A DNA stretch of 58,986 bases. It comes from UKL13-2 sp031430555 (lineage in GTDB: Bacteria > Pseudomonadota > Gammaproteobacteria > Burkholderiales > Usitatibacteraceae). This document shows, piece after piece, positions 1 to 9,299 of this stretch (the first letter of the stretch is position 1; each line of letters opens with the position of its first letter). The translations under genes were made by a program, and so were the position numbers. The notes below the pieces were generated by a model. It saw only the letters and a list, made by a program, of their open reading frames with translations. It was not told the DNA's origin and made no database searches. Where the stretch lies: positions 1 to 58,986 of the forward strand of contig JANPBQ010000109.1 in NCBI GenBank assembly GCA_031430555.1, in the 5' to 3' direction.

Positions 1-16
1 GTTGAAAAGTCCTTCA

Positions 17-379
17 ATGGAACCCTTGCTCACCAGTAGCCTGCCGGCCATCCCGGCGAAGCGATACTTCACCATCGGTGAAGTCAGTGAGCTGTGCGGC
101 GTAAAGCCGCATGTGCTCAGGTACTGGGAGCAAGAATTCACGCAGTTAAAGCCGCTCAAACGACGCGGCAATCGCCGATATTACCAACACCATGAAGTGC
201 TGCTGATTCGCCGGATTCGCGAGTTGCTTTATGAGCATGGATTTACCATCAATGGTGCTAGAAATCGACTCGACGAACCCACCAGCGCCTCGGCCAAGAG
301 TCTAAAACTAGAGCGTCAACTGGAGCTCGGCGAAGTCAAAAGTGAACTCAAAAGCATTCTTTCCATGTTGAGCGTCTAG
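17..379 (+). CDS. MerR-family transcriptional regulator
   Basis: A small protein of about 120 residues with an N-terminal MerR-type winged helix-turn-helix: YFTIGEVSELCGVKPHVLRY, then the wing with RRGNRRYY. The C-terminal part is charged and helical, fitting a short dimerisation helix; no metal-binding cysteine pair or effector domain is visible. The ATG at 17 is preferred because related betaproteobacterial proteins begin just before a Pro-Ala-Lys-Arg-Tyr stretch. An in-frame TTG at position 2 is an alternative, and the true start could lie before the window. In Betaproteobacteria this gene typically follows ihfA and precedes tRNA-Pro; the tRNA is present here. Family membership is secure; the regulated genes are unknown. 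Confidence 0.85.
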   Translation: MEPLLTSSLPAIPAKRYFTIGEVSELCGVKPHVLRYWEQEFTQLKPLKRRGNRRYYQHHEVLLIRRIRELLYEHGFTINGARNRLDEPTSASAKSLKLERQLELGEVKSELKSILSMLSV

Positions 380-399
380 TCGCACCATGCTTTCACCGC

Positions 400-405
400 T
401 ATAAT
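400..405 (+). promoter_or_regulatory. Probable -10 box for tRNA-Pro
   Basis: A perfect TATAAT lies 12 bases before the tRNA 5' end. No good -35 hexamer is seen at normal spacing (the region overlaps the end of the MerR gene), so this may be a weak or extended promoter, or a chance match. Confidence 0.45.
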
Positions 406-415
406 GCAACCTCGG

Positions 416-493
<78 letters not shown>

Positions 494-514
494 AATTATT
501 CGGCGAATAAACAA

Positions 515-544
515 GGGCTTGAATTGAGATTCAGGCCTTTTTTT
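515..544 (+). terminator. Rho-independent terminator after tRNA-Pro
   Basis: A 10-bp stem (GGGCTTGAAT with ATTCAGGCCT, including two G-T pairs) with a TGAG loop is followed by a run of seven T. It sits directly downstream of the tRNA. Confidence 0.85.
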
Positions 545-636
545 CGTTCCAAATCCTTCTAAAATATTGCGCATAATTTATATTATGTAAAATACCGTAC
601 GGGTTAGCTGCCAAGCTTGGTGAGACTTAATCTGTA

Positions 637-3138
637 CTACTCAAGCGCCCGAATCGTCGCCAGGGGCGGTGTTGAAACTGCCCGTTGTGTTCCCAGCAAC
701 CCCGCCGCCGCGATACCGACGCCGCCGCCGAATATTCCAATGACCGGAATCCAATAATTGATGCTGTAAGGCAACCCGAGCACTTTGTCTGAAAGTACCG
801 TTGCCAACGCGAGTGCTCCGCCACTGGCGATAAGCCCCGACAAGAGACCGATAACGAGGAATTCTGCAAGTTGAACCACGACCATTTGGCGGCGACTTGC
901 CCCCAAGGTGCGCATGATGGCCGCTTCAAACACGCGCTCATCTTGGGTGGTCGCGATAGCGGCATACAGCACGACAAGCCCGGCGGCCAGCGCAAATACG
1001 AAGACAAACGAAACGGCGTCGGCCACTTGATTGGTGATTGCACGAACCTGGTTCATGATCGCCGTCATGTCGATCACGGAGAGGTTTGGAAACTGACGAA
1101 TCAACCCTGCGACAACGGCTTCGTTGCCCGGCTTCAAGTGAAAACTGGTGATGTAACTGGCAGGGTAGTTGTCGAGCGCCGCAGGAGTTCCCAGTACAAA
1201 AAAGTTTGCCTTGAACGAATCCCATTCGACCTTTCGCAGACTGGTTACTTTTGCGCTAAACGTCGAACCCGCAATGTCGTAACTCATTACATCGCCGACT
1301 TTGATCCCGAGCGTCTTTGCAATCCCCTCTTCTACCGAAAACTGCTTGTCTTTGGCGTCGGTTGGCCAGAATTCACCGGCGACAACTTTGTTGTCGGGCT
1401 GCAACGCGGTCGCCCATGAAAGATTGAATTCGCGCTCACTGGTGCGTTTTGCGCGCTCGTCCTTGAACATCGACGGCACCACCGCGACATCGTTGATTGC
1501 CGTCAAGCGTCCTTTCACCATCGGATACAAGTCGGGCGTGGTCATACTGCGCCCGGCAAAATAGGCCTTAACCGCCGGCAATTGATCGCTTTGAATATTG
1601 ATGACAAAGCGATTCGGCATATCGTCCTTCAATGTCCCCTGCCATCGTCCGATCATGTCGGTCCTGACCAGCGTCAGCATCAACATCGCCATGATCCCGA
1701 CGCCCAGCGCCATGACTTGCACGAGGCTACCACCCGATCGCCGCCGCATATTGGCGATACCATAGCGCCAGGAACCACTGGTCGCGCCGCGCAGCCGTGC
1801 AGCGGCCAGAATCAGCAGCCATCCCGCAAGGGCTGCCACTGCAAGTGCCGCCACGAATCCGCCCACCGCAATAGCGCCCAGCTTGATCTCGCCGGCACGC
1901 CACACAATCAGACATGCAAGGGTGGCGAAGCCAAGCAAATATGCGAGTGCTGCACCTGAATCGAACGGGTCAAGGTCGCGCCGCAGGACGCGCAGAGTCG
2001 GTACTTTGCGCAATGCGAGCAGCGGCGGTAACGTGAAGCCGAACAACAATGCGAGTCCAATCGCGCATGCCTGTATCGCAGGCACGATCGACGGCATCGG
2101 CAGCGCGACACTCAAGAAACCCGCCAGCATTCCTGAAAGCACACTCTGCGCCGCGAAACCCGCCAGGGTTCCGGTTGCGCACGCCACTAGCGCAAGCAAC
2201 AAGAATTGCCAGAGGTTTAATATGAAGATGTCGGCCCGACTGGCACCGAGGCACCGCATCATTGCGGCACTATCCAATTGTCGCCGTGAGAATCGCCGCG
2301 CTGCCAGCGCGACGGCGACCGACGCCAGCACCACCGATAGCAGGGCCGCCAAACCGAGAAAGCGTTGCGCACGCTCCAGCGCCACGCGCACTTCGGAGCG
2401 AGAGTCGCGCACGCTTTCGATGCGTTCACCGCGCAGGAGATTCCCCGTGTGTGCCGCACGAAATTCCTCGACGGCGGCGATCTCGCCCGCCACCATAAAA
2501 CGAAAAGTAGCCCGGCTACCGACTTGCAACAACTCCGTCGCCGGCAAATCGCGCATGTTGAGCATCAATCGCGGCGCGATACCAAAGTAATCGAGGACGC
2601 TATCGGGCTCTTTGACGAGCACCGCGGCGACAACAAGTTTTGTCGCACCGATCTTGAGTGTGTCGCCGACTCGCGCATCAAGACGGGTCAACAATACCTC
2701 AGGCACCCACACCGTGCCGGGCGCAGGAATGTCGCGGGTCGCAACACCTTCCGTACCGGGACGATCGGCAATCTTGAACTGCCCACGCAATGGAAATCCC
2801 GGCGTGATTGCTTTTAGTTCAGCGAGACTGACGCCCTGCCCTTTATCTTTGTCGTCCGCCACCATGCTGGGAAACGTGGTGGATGAGGCCGTCGCAAGCT
2901 TGAGACGCTCGGCGGTTTCGCGAAAGCGCGCCGAAACCGGTTTATCGGTGATCACCACGACATCGGCGGCAATCAATTCGTTTGCGCGCTGGTTCAGCGC
3001 CAATTCAACGCGATCGGCGAAAAATGCGACCGTGCTCACGCTCATCACTGCAATGAAAAGCGCCAGCAATAACACGCGCGCCTCGCCGGAACGGCTGTTG
3101 CGGCGCAACATTCGCAGCGCCAACGCGAATCGATTCAT
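637..3138 (-). CDS. ybbP: FtsX-family ABC transporter permease (YbbP-like)
   Basis: An inner-membrane permease of 833 residues. A first transmembrane segment follows the N-terminal MNRFALALRMLRRNSRSGEA. Then come a large periplasmic MacB-like region, a central block of hydrophobic helices around residues 240-460, a second periplasmic part, and three closing helices with the typical FtsX pattern FEAAIMRTLGASRRQ. The start is the ATG at 3138, which overlaps the stop of the ATPase gene as TAATG; a longer reading frame upstream has no support. Paired with an ATPase and divergent from tesA, it matches the ybbA-ybbP arrangement. Such complexes are thought to extract or export lipophilic molecules; the substrate is not known. 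Confidence 0.9.
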   Translation of the reverse strand: MNRFALALRMLRRNSRSGEARVLLLALFIAVMSVSTVAFFADRVELALNQRANELIAADVVVITDKPVSARFRETAERLKLATASSTTFPSMVADDKDKGQGVSLAELKAITPGFPLRGQFKIADRPGTEGVATRDIPAPGTVWVPEVLLTRLDARVGDTLKIGATKLVVAAVLVKEPDSVLDYFGIAPRLMLNMRDLPATELLQVGSRATFRFMVAGEIAAVEEFRAAHTGNLLRGERIESVRDSRSEVRVALERAQRFLGLAALLSVVLASVAVALAARRFSRRQLDSAAMMRCLGASRADIFILNLWQFLLLALVACATGTLAGFAAQSVLSGMLAGFLSVALPMPSIVPAIQACAIGLALLFGFTLPPLLALRKVPTLRVLRRDLDPFDSGAALAYLLGFATLACLIVWRAGEIKLGAIAVGGFVAALAVAALAGWLLILAAARLRGATSGSWRYGIANMRRRSGGSLVQVMALGVGIMAMLMLTLVRTDMIGRWQGTLKDDMPNRFVINIQSDQLPAVKAYFAGRSMTTPDLYPMVKGRLTAINDVAVVPSMFKDERAKRTSEREFNLSWATALQPDNKVVAGEFWPTDAKDKQFSVEEGIAKTLGIKVGDVMSYDIAGSTFSAKVTSLRKVEWDSFKANFFVLGTPAALDNYPASYITSFHLKPGNEAVVAGLIRQFPNLSVIDMTAIMNQVRAITNQVADAVSFVFVFALAAGLVVLYAAIATTQDERVFEAAIMRTLGASRRQMVVVQLAEFLVIGLLSGLIASGGALALATVLSDKVLGLPYSINYWIPVIGIFGGGVGIAAAGLLGTQRAVSTPPLATIRALE

Positions 3139-3875
3139 TACATCGCCATTTCTTGAGTCTGATCTTCGGTGCCAATCACACCCGCATCGATGGTCAATCG
3201 GCGACCGCACCTGCCCGCAAGCGCCAGATCATGTGTCACGAGAATCAAGGTCGTTCCATGTTCGCGATTGAGCTCGAACAGCAAATCGATCATCGCCCGC
3301 CCGGTTCGCGCATCGAGATTACCGGTTGGTTCATCGGCAAACAGCAATCTCGGTGCCGAAACGAATGCGCGCGCAATCGCCACCCGCTGTTGCTCGCCAC
3401 CGGACAACTGCTTCGGATAGTGCTTTTGGCGTTCGCCCAAGCCTACACGATCAAGTATTGTGCGCGCCCGCGCCATAGCATCGCTCGCGCCGCTCAATTC
3501 AAGCGGCAACGCGACATTTTCAAGAGCAGTCAACGCGGGTAGCAGGTGAAAAGACTGAAAGACAAAACCGACCATGCGTCCGCGCAGCTTGGCGCGCCCA
3601 TCCTCATCGAGGGAAAAAATATCGACGCCATCAATGAACACTTTACCGCTACTTGGCGTATCCAATCCGGCCATTAGCCCGAGCAGAGTTGACTTGCCGG
3701 AACCCGACACGCCGACGACGGCGACCGCCTCCCCGGCGGCAACGCTAAAATTCGCATTGTTGACGATAACCAACTCGCCATCCGTGGTGGTCGCCCGTTT
3801 GCTGAGATGGGCGACCTGAATCATTGCGACCGGCGCGCGCGATGCCGAATCGGCTAATTTGGAAGAATCGTTCAT
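3138..3875 (-). CDS. ybbA: ABC transporter ATP-binding protein (YbbA/LolD type)
   Basis: A 245-residue ATPase of the LolD/MacB class. Visible motifs are Walker A GVSGSGKST, signature LSGGEQQRVAIARA, Walker B LLFADEPTGNLD and the switch histidine in LILVTHD. It is translationally coupled to the FtsX-type permease by a TAATG overlap, so the two form one exporter. The gene is divergent from tesA, as in Escherichia coli and many proteobacteria. The N-terminal 20 residues are low in conservation, so the exact start is slightly uncertain. Confidence 0.93.
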   Translation of the reverse strand: MNDSSKLADSASRAPVAMIQVAHLSKRATTTDGELVIVNNANFSVAAGEAVAVVGVSGSGKSTLLGLMAGLDTPSSGKVFIDGVDIFSLDEDGRAKLRGRMVGFVFQSFHLLPALTALENVALPLELSGASDAMARARTILDRVGLGERQKHYPKQLSGGEQQRVAIARAFVSAPRLLFADEPTGNLDARTGRAMIDLLFELNREHGTTLILVTHDLALAGRCGRRLTIDAGVIGTEDQTQEMAM

Positions 3876-3927
3876 TGAGTTTTATATACGCAAGAATTGG
3901 AAGGCAGCGAGAACCGCATGGTGAATA

Positions 3928-3943
3928 GTGTCACCACTGACAC
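3928..3943. promoter_or_regulatory. Dyad in the ybbA/tesA divergent region
   Basis: A perfect inverted repeat, GTGTCA-CCAC-TGACAC, lies within the 168-base divergent intergenic region. Its position suits an operator acting on one or both genes. No cognate regulator is recognised, so the function is inference. Confidence 0.3.
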
Positions 3944-4043
3944 GAGGTCGCGGCGATAATGCGATGAACGACGGAATCGAAGCAACAAAATGGAGCTTTT
4001 TCGGCAATATGAGCATCTCAACAACAATCAAAGCGCGGCCTGA

Positions 4044-4718
4044 ATGATGAATCAGCATAGCAGGCGACGCGCACTCGGCACGATGATTACATTGACCTTC
4101 GCCTCCATACTGCCGATGCCATTGCGCGCCGCCAGCACAGGCCTGGCTCAGCGCGTGATGATCTATGGAGACAGTCTGTCTGCCGCCTACGGCATCGATC
4201 CCAAAGAGAGTTGGGTGAATCTTCTGCAATTCAAGCTGAAAGCCGAGGGTATCACCATCATCAATGCAAGCGTCAGCGGGGAAACGTCAAGCGGTGGGCA
4301 AAGTCGAATCAAGACGGATCTTCTCCGAAACAAGCCGGATCTCGTCGTTTTGGCGCTAGGCGCGAATGACGGGCTGCGTGGACTGCCGATTGTCGATACC
4401 CGAAAAAATCTTCAGGCCATCATCGACGCGTGTACCGCAAAAAAAGCCAAGGTACTGTTGATCGGCATACAAATTCCGCCAAACTACGGGATCGACTATG
4501 CGCGACAATTCCGCGAGCTTTACTTTGACCTGGCCAAAACCAATCGTTTGCCCGCCCCACCCTTTCTGCTCGAAGGATTTGCCGACAAATTCGAATTTTT
4601 TCAGCCCGATCATGTTCATCCCACTGTCAAGGCGCAGCCGATGATTCTGGACAATGTGCTGCCCAGCATTCGCGCCATTCTGAAGTTGCCTCGCCTGCAG
4701 GCCCCCGCAAAGTCGTGA
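4044..4718 (+). CDS. tesA: SGNH-hydrolase arylesterase/thioesterase TesA
   Basis: A 224-residue GDSL esterase, predicted periplasmic. An N-terminal signal is visible: basic NQHSRRRA, then a hydrophobic stretch ending near LRAAS; the RR pair hints at Tat but lacks the full motif. Catalytic blocks are present: GDSLSAAYGI (nucleophile Ser), the oxyanion Gly in block II (SVSGETSSGG), GANDGLRG (block III Asn) and DHVHPT (Asp and His). Length fits the TesA family (acyl-CoA thioesterase I / lysophospholipase L1). The next gene starts inside its stop codon region (4-base overlap). Either of two adjacent ATG codons could initiate. Confidence 0.92.
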   Translation: MMNQHSRRRALGTMITLTFASILPMPLRAASTGLAQRVMIYGDSLSAAYGIDPKESWVNLLQFKLKAEGITIINASVSGETSSGGQSRIKTDLLRNKPDLVVLALGANDGLRGLPIVDTRKNLQAIIDACTAKKAKVLLIGIQIPPNYGIDYARQFRELYFDLAKTNRLPAPPFLLEGFADKFEFFQPDHVHPTVKAQPMILDNVLPSIRAILKLPRLQAPAKS

Positions 4719-5809
4719 AAACCGCCGATCAACCGCGTTTGACGCAAGCGGCCCCCACAAAAAATACGTTGCACGCTTTGCCCATTTCGCGGGACGCCAT
4801 CGCATCATTCGATTGCGTCATCGATGTGCGTAGTCCCGGGGAATTTGCCGAGGATCACTTGCCGGGGGCCGTGAACTTTCCCGTTTTGACGGACACGGAA
4901 CGCATTCAGGTGGGAACCATTTACAAGCAACGTTCCGCCTTCGAAGCGAAAAAAGTCGGCGCGGCGTTGGTGGCACGAAATATTGCGCGCCACATCGAGA
5001 ACTCGTTTCTCGATAAGCCCAAGGGTTGGAAACCACTTATCTACTGCTGGCGCGGCGGCTCGCGATCCGGTGCGATGGTTCATGTGATGCGCAGCATCGG
5101 TTGGCCGGCCTTGCAGTTGGCAGGCGGCCACAAGGGCTGGCGTGGTCAGGTGATCGCCGAACTCGCCATGCTCCCCGAAAAGTTCTCGTTTCGGGTGATC
5201 TGCGGCCGCACCGGTTCGGGCAAGAGCCGGCTCTTGGAAGCACTGAATGAAGTCGGGAAACAGGTGTTGGATCTGGAAAAACTGGCGCTGCACAAGGGCT
5301 CGGTACTGGGTGATTTGCCGGGAGCGCCGCAACCCGCGCAAAAATTGTTTGAGTCCCGCATCTGGGCGGAGCTTTCCGCATTCGATGCAAGCCGGCCCGT
5401 CTACGTGGAAGCTGAAAGCAAAAAAGTGGGCAGTTTGCGCGTGCCTGAGGCGCTGATTCTGCGTATGCGCGAAAGCCCATGCATTGAGGTCAAAACGCCG
5501 GATGCGTTGCGCGTCAACCTGCTGCGGGAAGAATATGCACACCTTATCACCGACAAGGCACTGCTTTTTGCCAAACTTGATTGCCTGACTGCGCTCCATT
5601 CGGCGGCGAAGATTGCCGATTGGAAGACGCTCGCCTCATCGGGCAGATGGGACGAGTTTGTGGCCGATATGTTGAGCCATCATTACGATCCGGCCTACGC
5701 ACGATCGATGTTCAAGAATTTCGTGTACGCTGAAAAAGCGACACCTTTGCCCGTCAAGGATATTTCGGCGGCGCATTTTTCCAAGCTCGCACGCACGCTC
5801 GTAAATTGA
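4715..5809 (+). CDS. selU: tRNA 2-selenouridine synthase
   Basis: This enzyme (also called MnmH or YbbB) replaces sulfur by selenium at the wobble uridine of certain tRNAs, via a geranylated intermediate. The N-terminal rhodanese domain starts at VIDVRSPGEFAEDHLPGA and carries the catalytic Cys111 in IYCWRGGSRSG. A P-loop follows at residues 164-171 (GRTGSGKS). Length, 364 residues, is normal. It starts with GTG overlapping the tesA stop. The neighbourhood tesA/ybbA/ybbP/selU parallels the ybb region of E. coli. Selenium supply genes (selD) are not in the window. Confidence 0.93.
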   Translation: MKTADQPRLTQAAPTKNTLHALPISRDAIASFDCVIDVRSPGEFAEDHLPGAVNFPVLTDTERIQVGTIYKQRSAFEAKKVGAALVARNIARHIENSFLDKPKGWKPLIYCWRGGSRSGAMVHVMRSIGWPALQLAGGHKGWRGQVIAELAMLPEKFSFRVICGRTGSGKSRLLEALNEVGKQVLDLEKLALHKGSVLGDLPGAPQPAQKLFESRIWAELSAFDASRPVYVEAESKKVGSLRVPEALILRMRESPCIEVKTPDALRVNLLREEYAHLITDKALLFAKLDCLTALHSAAKIADWKTLASSGRWDEFVADMLSHHYDPAYARSMFKNFVYAEKATPLPVKDISAAHFSKLARTLVN

Positions 5810-5939
5810 CGCCTAAAAAACTGTCGCCAATCTCATTCCAATCGGCTAAACTCTTTGGAAATCAGCATATAACCGCTGAAACCTGATCGATTTTCTAACT
5901 TCACTTTTGCACACTTTCGCTCAAGAAATCGCGCACTAA

Positions 5940-7229
5940 ATGTTTAGCCGCCCGACCAGGATTGGCAAATACGACATCAGCGGAGAACTCGGCCGCGGTG
6001 CGACGGCGATTGTCTATTTGGGCGAAGACCAGTTCAACGAACGCAAGGTCGCCATCAAGGTCGCCATGACCGATGAAGGCATGGGCGAGGAAGAAGCTCG
6101 GCGCTTCGAGAAGTTATTCCTGAACGAAGCCGCCATGGTCGGCAAGCTTTCGCACCCAAATATCGTTGGCGTGTTCGACGCCGTGGTGGAAGGCGATTTG
6201 CGCTACATCGTCATGGAGTTTGTTGGCGGTGGCAGTCTGAAGAAGTTCTGCACCGAAACCAATCTGCTGCCGGTTCGGCAGGCCGTTTTGATTATTTTCA
6301 AGGCGTGTCGGGCACTGGATTACGCGTTTCAGAACGGCGTGATTCACCGCGACATCAAAGCCGCGAATATTTTGTTGTCGGATCGCGATGACATCAAGAT
6401 TTCCGATTTCGGCACCGCGCAAATTTCGCAATCGACACATACTCAGATAGATGGTTTTGTGGGCTCCCCTGCGTATATGGCGCCGGAGCAGATTAACGAA
6501 GAAGAACCTTCGGTGCAAACCGACATTTATTCGCTCGGTGTCACGATGTACGAACTCCTCGCCGGACGACTGCCATTCCAGGCCGCAAATTCGGTCGCGA
6601 TGATCAACAAAATCTTGAACGAGGAGCCTACTCCGCTCAAATCGATTCGCCCGGATATTCCCGACAAGCTGGTCGAGATCGTCGAAAAGGCGATGGCGCG
6701 CGACACCGCCAAACGTTATCCCGCCTGGTACGCCATGGCGCGCGATTTGGCGGAGACATTTCCCCAACTCGAAAAGTACTCCTTCGAAATTTCGTCAGCG
6801 GAAAAATTCAACGCGCTGCGAAAGCTCGATTTCTTCCGCGATTTCCGCGATTCCGAACTCTGGGAAGTGCTGCGCGGTGCCATTTGGGAGAATCACTCGC
6901 GGGAACAAAGTTTATTGCTTGAAGGCGACATCGGTCACGCGTTTTTCATTATCGTCTCGGGCCAGGTTAAGGTCATCAAGGATGGCAAGCTACTGAATGT
7001 ACTAAAGGATGGCGACTGCTTCGGCGAAATGGCCTACCTGTCGGGTGACAAAGCGCGCCGCACCGCATCCATAATCGCGGTGTCCGAAGTTCAGTTATTG
7101 AAAGTACAAGATGTACAACTGGAACAACTGTCGGATGCCTGCCAGCTTCGTTTCAACCGGCAGTTTCTGAAGACGCTCATCGAGCGGCTCGCCTGGACGA
7201 GCAACGTATTGGCGCAGGTAAAAAAATAG
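5940..7229 (+). CDS. Ser/Thr protein kinase with C-terminal cyclic-nucleotide-binding domain
   Basis: A 429-residue soluble protein. Residues 5-280 form a Hanks-type kinase: glycine loop GELGRGATAIVYLG, Lys40 in VAIKV, HRDIKAANIL with catalytic Asp138, DFG with Asp156, and the APE motif in YMAPEQ. Residues about 295-420 form a cNMP-binding/Crp-like domain: FRDFRDSELWEVL, GDIGHAFFIIVSGQVKVI and GDCFGEMAYLSGDKARRTAS, the last being the phosphate-binding cassette. No transmembrane segment is seen, so it is probably cytosolic and gated by a cyclic nucleotide. A chemoreceptor gene lies downstream about 180 bases away, so a role in regulating that pathway is possible but unproven. Confidence 0.9.
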   Translation: MFSRPTRIGKYDISGELGRGATAIVYLGEDQFNERKVAIKVAMTDEGMGEEEARRFEKLFLNEAAMVGKLSHPNIVGVFDAVVEGDLRYIVMEFVGGGSLKKFCTETNLLPVRQAVLIIFKACRALDYAFQNGVIHRDIKAANILLSDRDDIKISDFGTAQISQSTHTQIDGFVGSPAYMAPEQINEEEPSVQTDIYSLGVTMYELLAGRLPFQAANSVAMINKILNEEPTPLKSIRPDIPDKLVEIVEKAMARDTAKRYPAWYAMARDLAETFPQLEKYSFEISSAEKFNALRKLDFFRDFRDSELWEVLRGAIWENHSREQSLLLEGDIGHAFFIIVSGQVKVIKDGKLLNVLKDGDCFGEMAYLSGDKARRTASIIAVSEVQLLKVQDVQLEQLSDACQLRFNRQFLKTLIERLAWTSNVLAQVKK

Positions 7230-7410
7230 ACCTCGCCGCCCAAGCAATGAGAGTCGCGCGCCAATAAGTAATATTTCTGCAACAGACCCACGCACATGCG
7301 CCAAGCGTGAAATAATTCAGTGCTTATCCGCCCATCCTGCAAATGGCCGTCGCCGTACCTCAACGATGGCCATGCTCGCCGCGGTTCAACCAGTCATCGG
7401 GATGCCAAGA

Positions 7411-9129
7411 ATGATGCAAATCACGAAGGGATTGTCCATCAAGGCCGCGCTGGCAATTTTCAGCGCCATTGTTGCGGTCATTTTCGTCATCGTAGGAATC
7501 GTCGCTTATTCCTCTGCCGGATCGTTCCGCGGCATTGTCGAAAAATCGACCCGCAACGCTGTCCTTCAGCAGAATGTCGGCGATCTCGGCAAGATGCACG
7601 ACTCGATACGCGGCAATATCGTCACTTATATTTTGGCGTTTGAGCGCGGTGAAAACGACTGGCTGGATCGTACCGAGAAAAAATATGCCGCGGATAAGAA
7701 GTTGCTGCTCGCCGCGCTCGCCGCCGCCGATGCCAACTCGGCGCAAGCTACCGCCGAAGTCCGCGCCGCCATTGTTGCCGCCAAACCGGTGCTTGAATCC
7801 TACGTTCGCGACGCAGACAAGCGGATTGTCGACGCGAAGAGCAATCTCATCGGTGTCATCGCCGAGATTCCGGAATTTGAGAAGTCCTTCAATCGCGCCG
7901 GCGACGCGCTGACAAAACTATCGGAAGCGGTGCAGCGCGAAAACGCCCAGTTTCAGCAGCAAAGTCAGTCGATGGCAGGCGGGGCGGCGGCCATGGTTGC
8001 CGTCGCCGTGCTGATCGGCCTGCTTGCGGTCGGTGCGGTCTCTTGGTGGACGTATCGCCTCATTTCCCGGCCGATCGATCAAGTGTTACGCGCGACCGAG
8101 GATCTGAGAACGGGTGAAGGCGATTTGACCCGCAAACTGCCAGCGATGCCGGGCGAATTCGGCCAACTCTCGATATCGATGAATGGTTTCGTTTCAAAGT
8201 TGCATGATTTGATCGCTCAAGTCGCTATCAACGCCGGTGAGATCGCCAACGCAGCGCGGCAAATCAGCGCCGGCAACACTGATCTCTCTTCTCGCACCGA
8301 ACAGCAGGCCTCGACACTCGAAGAGACGGCATCGAGCATGGAGGAGTTCACCTCGACCATTCGGCAAAATGCGGATAGCACCAAGCTCGCTAACGGCTTG
8401 GCACTGTCGGCCTCCGAGGCGGCGCGCAAGGGCGGTGCGGTGGCCGTCAAGGCGGTCGAAAAAATGTCTGCGATCAGCGCGAGTTCGAAAAAGATCGGTG
8501 ACATCATCAGTGTCATCGACAGCATCGCGTTCCAGACCAATATTCTCGCGTTGAATGCGGCAGTCGAGGCGGCGCGGGCAGGCGAACAGGGCCGCGGATT
8601 TGCCGTGGTTGCGGCCGAAGTGCGCGCACTCGCGCAGCGCAGCGCGGCGGCGGCGAAGGAAATCAAGGAATTGATCGGCAACTCGGTCGATCAGATCAAC
8701 GATGGCACAAAGCTCGTCAATGAAGCCGGCGGTGCCATGCAAAATATTGTCGTCGGCATTCAACAGGTGACCGAAATCATCAATGAAATTTCCGTGGCCT
8801 CGCACGAGCAGGCAACCGGCATCGAACAAGTCAATCGCGCCATCGTGCAAATGGAAGATGTAACGCAGCAGAATGCAGCGCTCGTCGAAGAGGCGGCGGC
8901 GGCGGCGGAATCGATGCGCGAGCAAGCAGAAATTCTTTCCGACCTCGTCTCGCACTTCAAACTCGACGACACCAAATTGCGTGAAGACAAGACGCGCTCG
9001 CGGCGTAACGCGGCGCTTGCGGAGAATGCGGCGGCAAGGCCATCGGCGCCGCGCATCGCGGTGGAAGGCCGCGCAAAACCGGCGACGGCGCTGCCTAAAG
9101 ATCTTGATGGGGAATGGGAAGAGTTTTAA
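7411..9129 (+). CDS. Methyl-accepting chemotaxis protein
   Basis: A transmembrane chemoreceptor. From the chosen start (MMQITKGLSIKAAL) a first membrane helix follows within about ten residues. Then come a periplasmic helical ligand region of about 150 residues, a second membrane helix (AAAMVAVAVLIGLLAVGAV), a HAMP linker and the cytoplasmic signalling hairpin. Its tip contains IDSIAFQTNILALNAAVEAA and GEQGRGFAVVAAEVR. The C-terminus ends in EWEEF, resembling the pentapeptide that tethers CheR/CheB. An in-frame ATG at 7366 would add 15 residues but places an unlikely tail before the first helix. A 66-bp palindromic repeat separates it from cheW. Confidence 0.93.
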   Translation: MMQITKGLSIKAALAIFSAIVAVIFVIVGIVAYSSAGSFRGIVEKSTRNAVLQQNVGDLGKMHDSIRGNIVTYILAFERGENDWLDRTEKKYAADKKLLLAALAAADANSAQATAEVRAAIVAAKPVLESYVRDADKRIVDAKSNLIGVIAEIPEFEKSFNRAGDALTKLSEAVQRENAQFQQQSQSMAGGAAAMVAVAVLIGLLAVGAVSWWTYRLISRPIDQVLRATEDLRTGEGDLTRKLPAMPGEFGQLSISMNGFVSKLHDLIAQVAINAGEIANAARQISAGNTDLSSRTEQQASTLEETASSMEEFTSTIRQNADSTKLANGLALSASEAARKGGAVAVKAVEKMSAISASSKKIGDIISVIDSIAFQTNILALNAAVEAARAGEQGRGFAVVAAEVRALAQRSAAAAKEIKELIGNSVDQINDGTKLVNEAGGAMQNIVVGIQQVTEIINEISVASHEQATGIEQVNRAIVQMEDVTQQNAALVEEAAAAAESMREQAEILSDLVSHFKLDDTKLREDKTRSRRNAALAENAAARPSAPRIAVEGRAKPATALPKDLDGEWEEF

Positions 9130-9135
9130 CGTGAC

Positions 9136-9201
9136 AAAGTCTAGTACTGGCGAGGCTCTACAGCCACTATTGCCCTGAAACCCGCACCAGTGCTAGAGTT
9201 T
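9136..9201. repeat. 66-bp interspersed palindromic repeat, copy A
   Basis: One of four gapless 66-bp copies in this window (others at 16123, 22526 and 41822). It begins AAAGTCTAGTACTGGCG and ends GTGCTAGAGTTT. The two arms form an imperfect hairpin of about 27 bp. This copy lies between the chemoreceptor gene and cheW, six bases after the receptor stop codon. The hairpin could attenuate or terminate read-through into the che genes. Confidence 0.85.
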
Positions 9202-9299
9202 TATCTATGGTGCCGATAGCGCACAGATGGTGATTTCGACACACATGTATTCGGTCTGCCTCGTGAAGTACGGATAAACTAACACTATTCGATGACCCT

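Noticed and set aside
4971..4990. Sigma-54-like TGGCACG...TTGC in selU
   Set aside because: The spacing between GG and GC is 11 rather than 10, and it lies inside a coding region with no downstream gene to drive.
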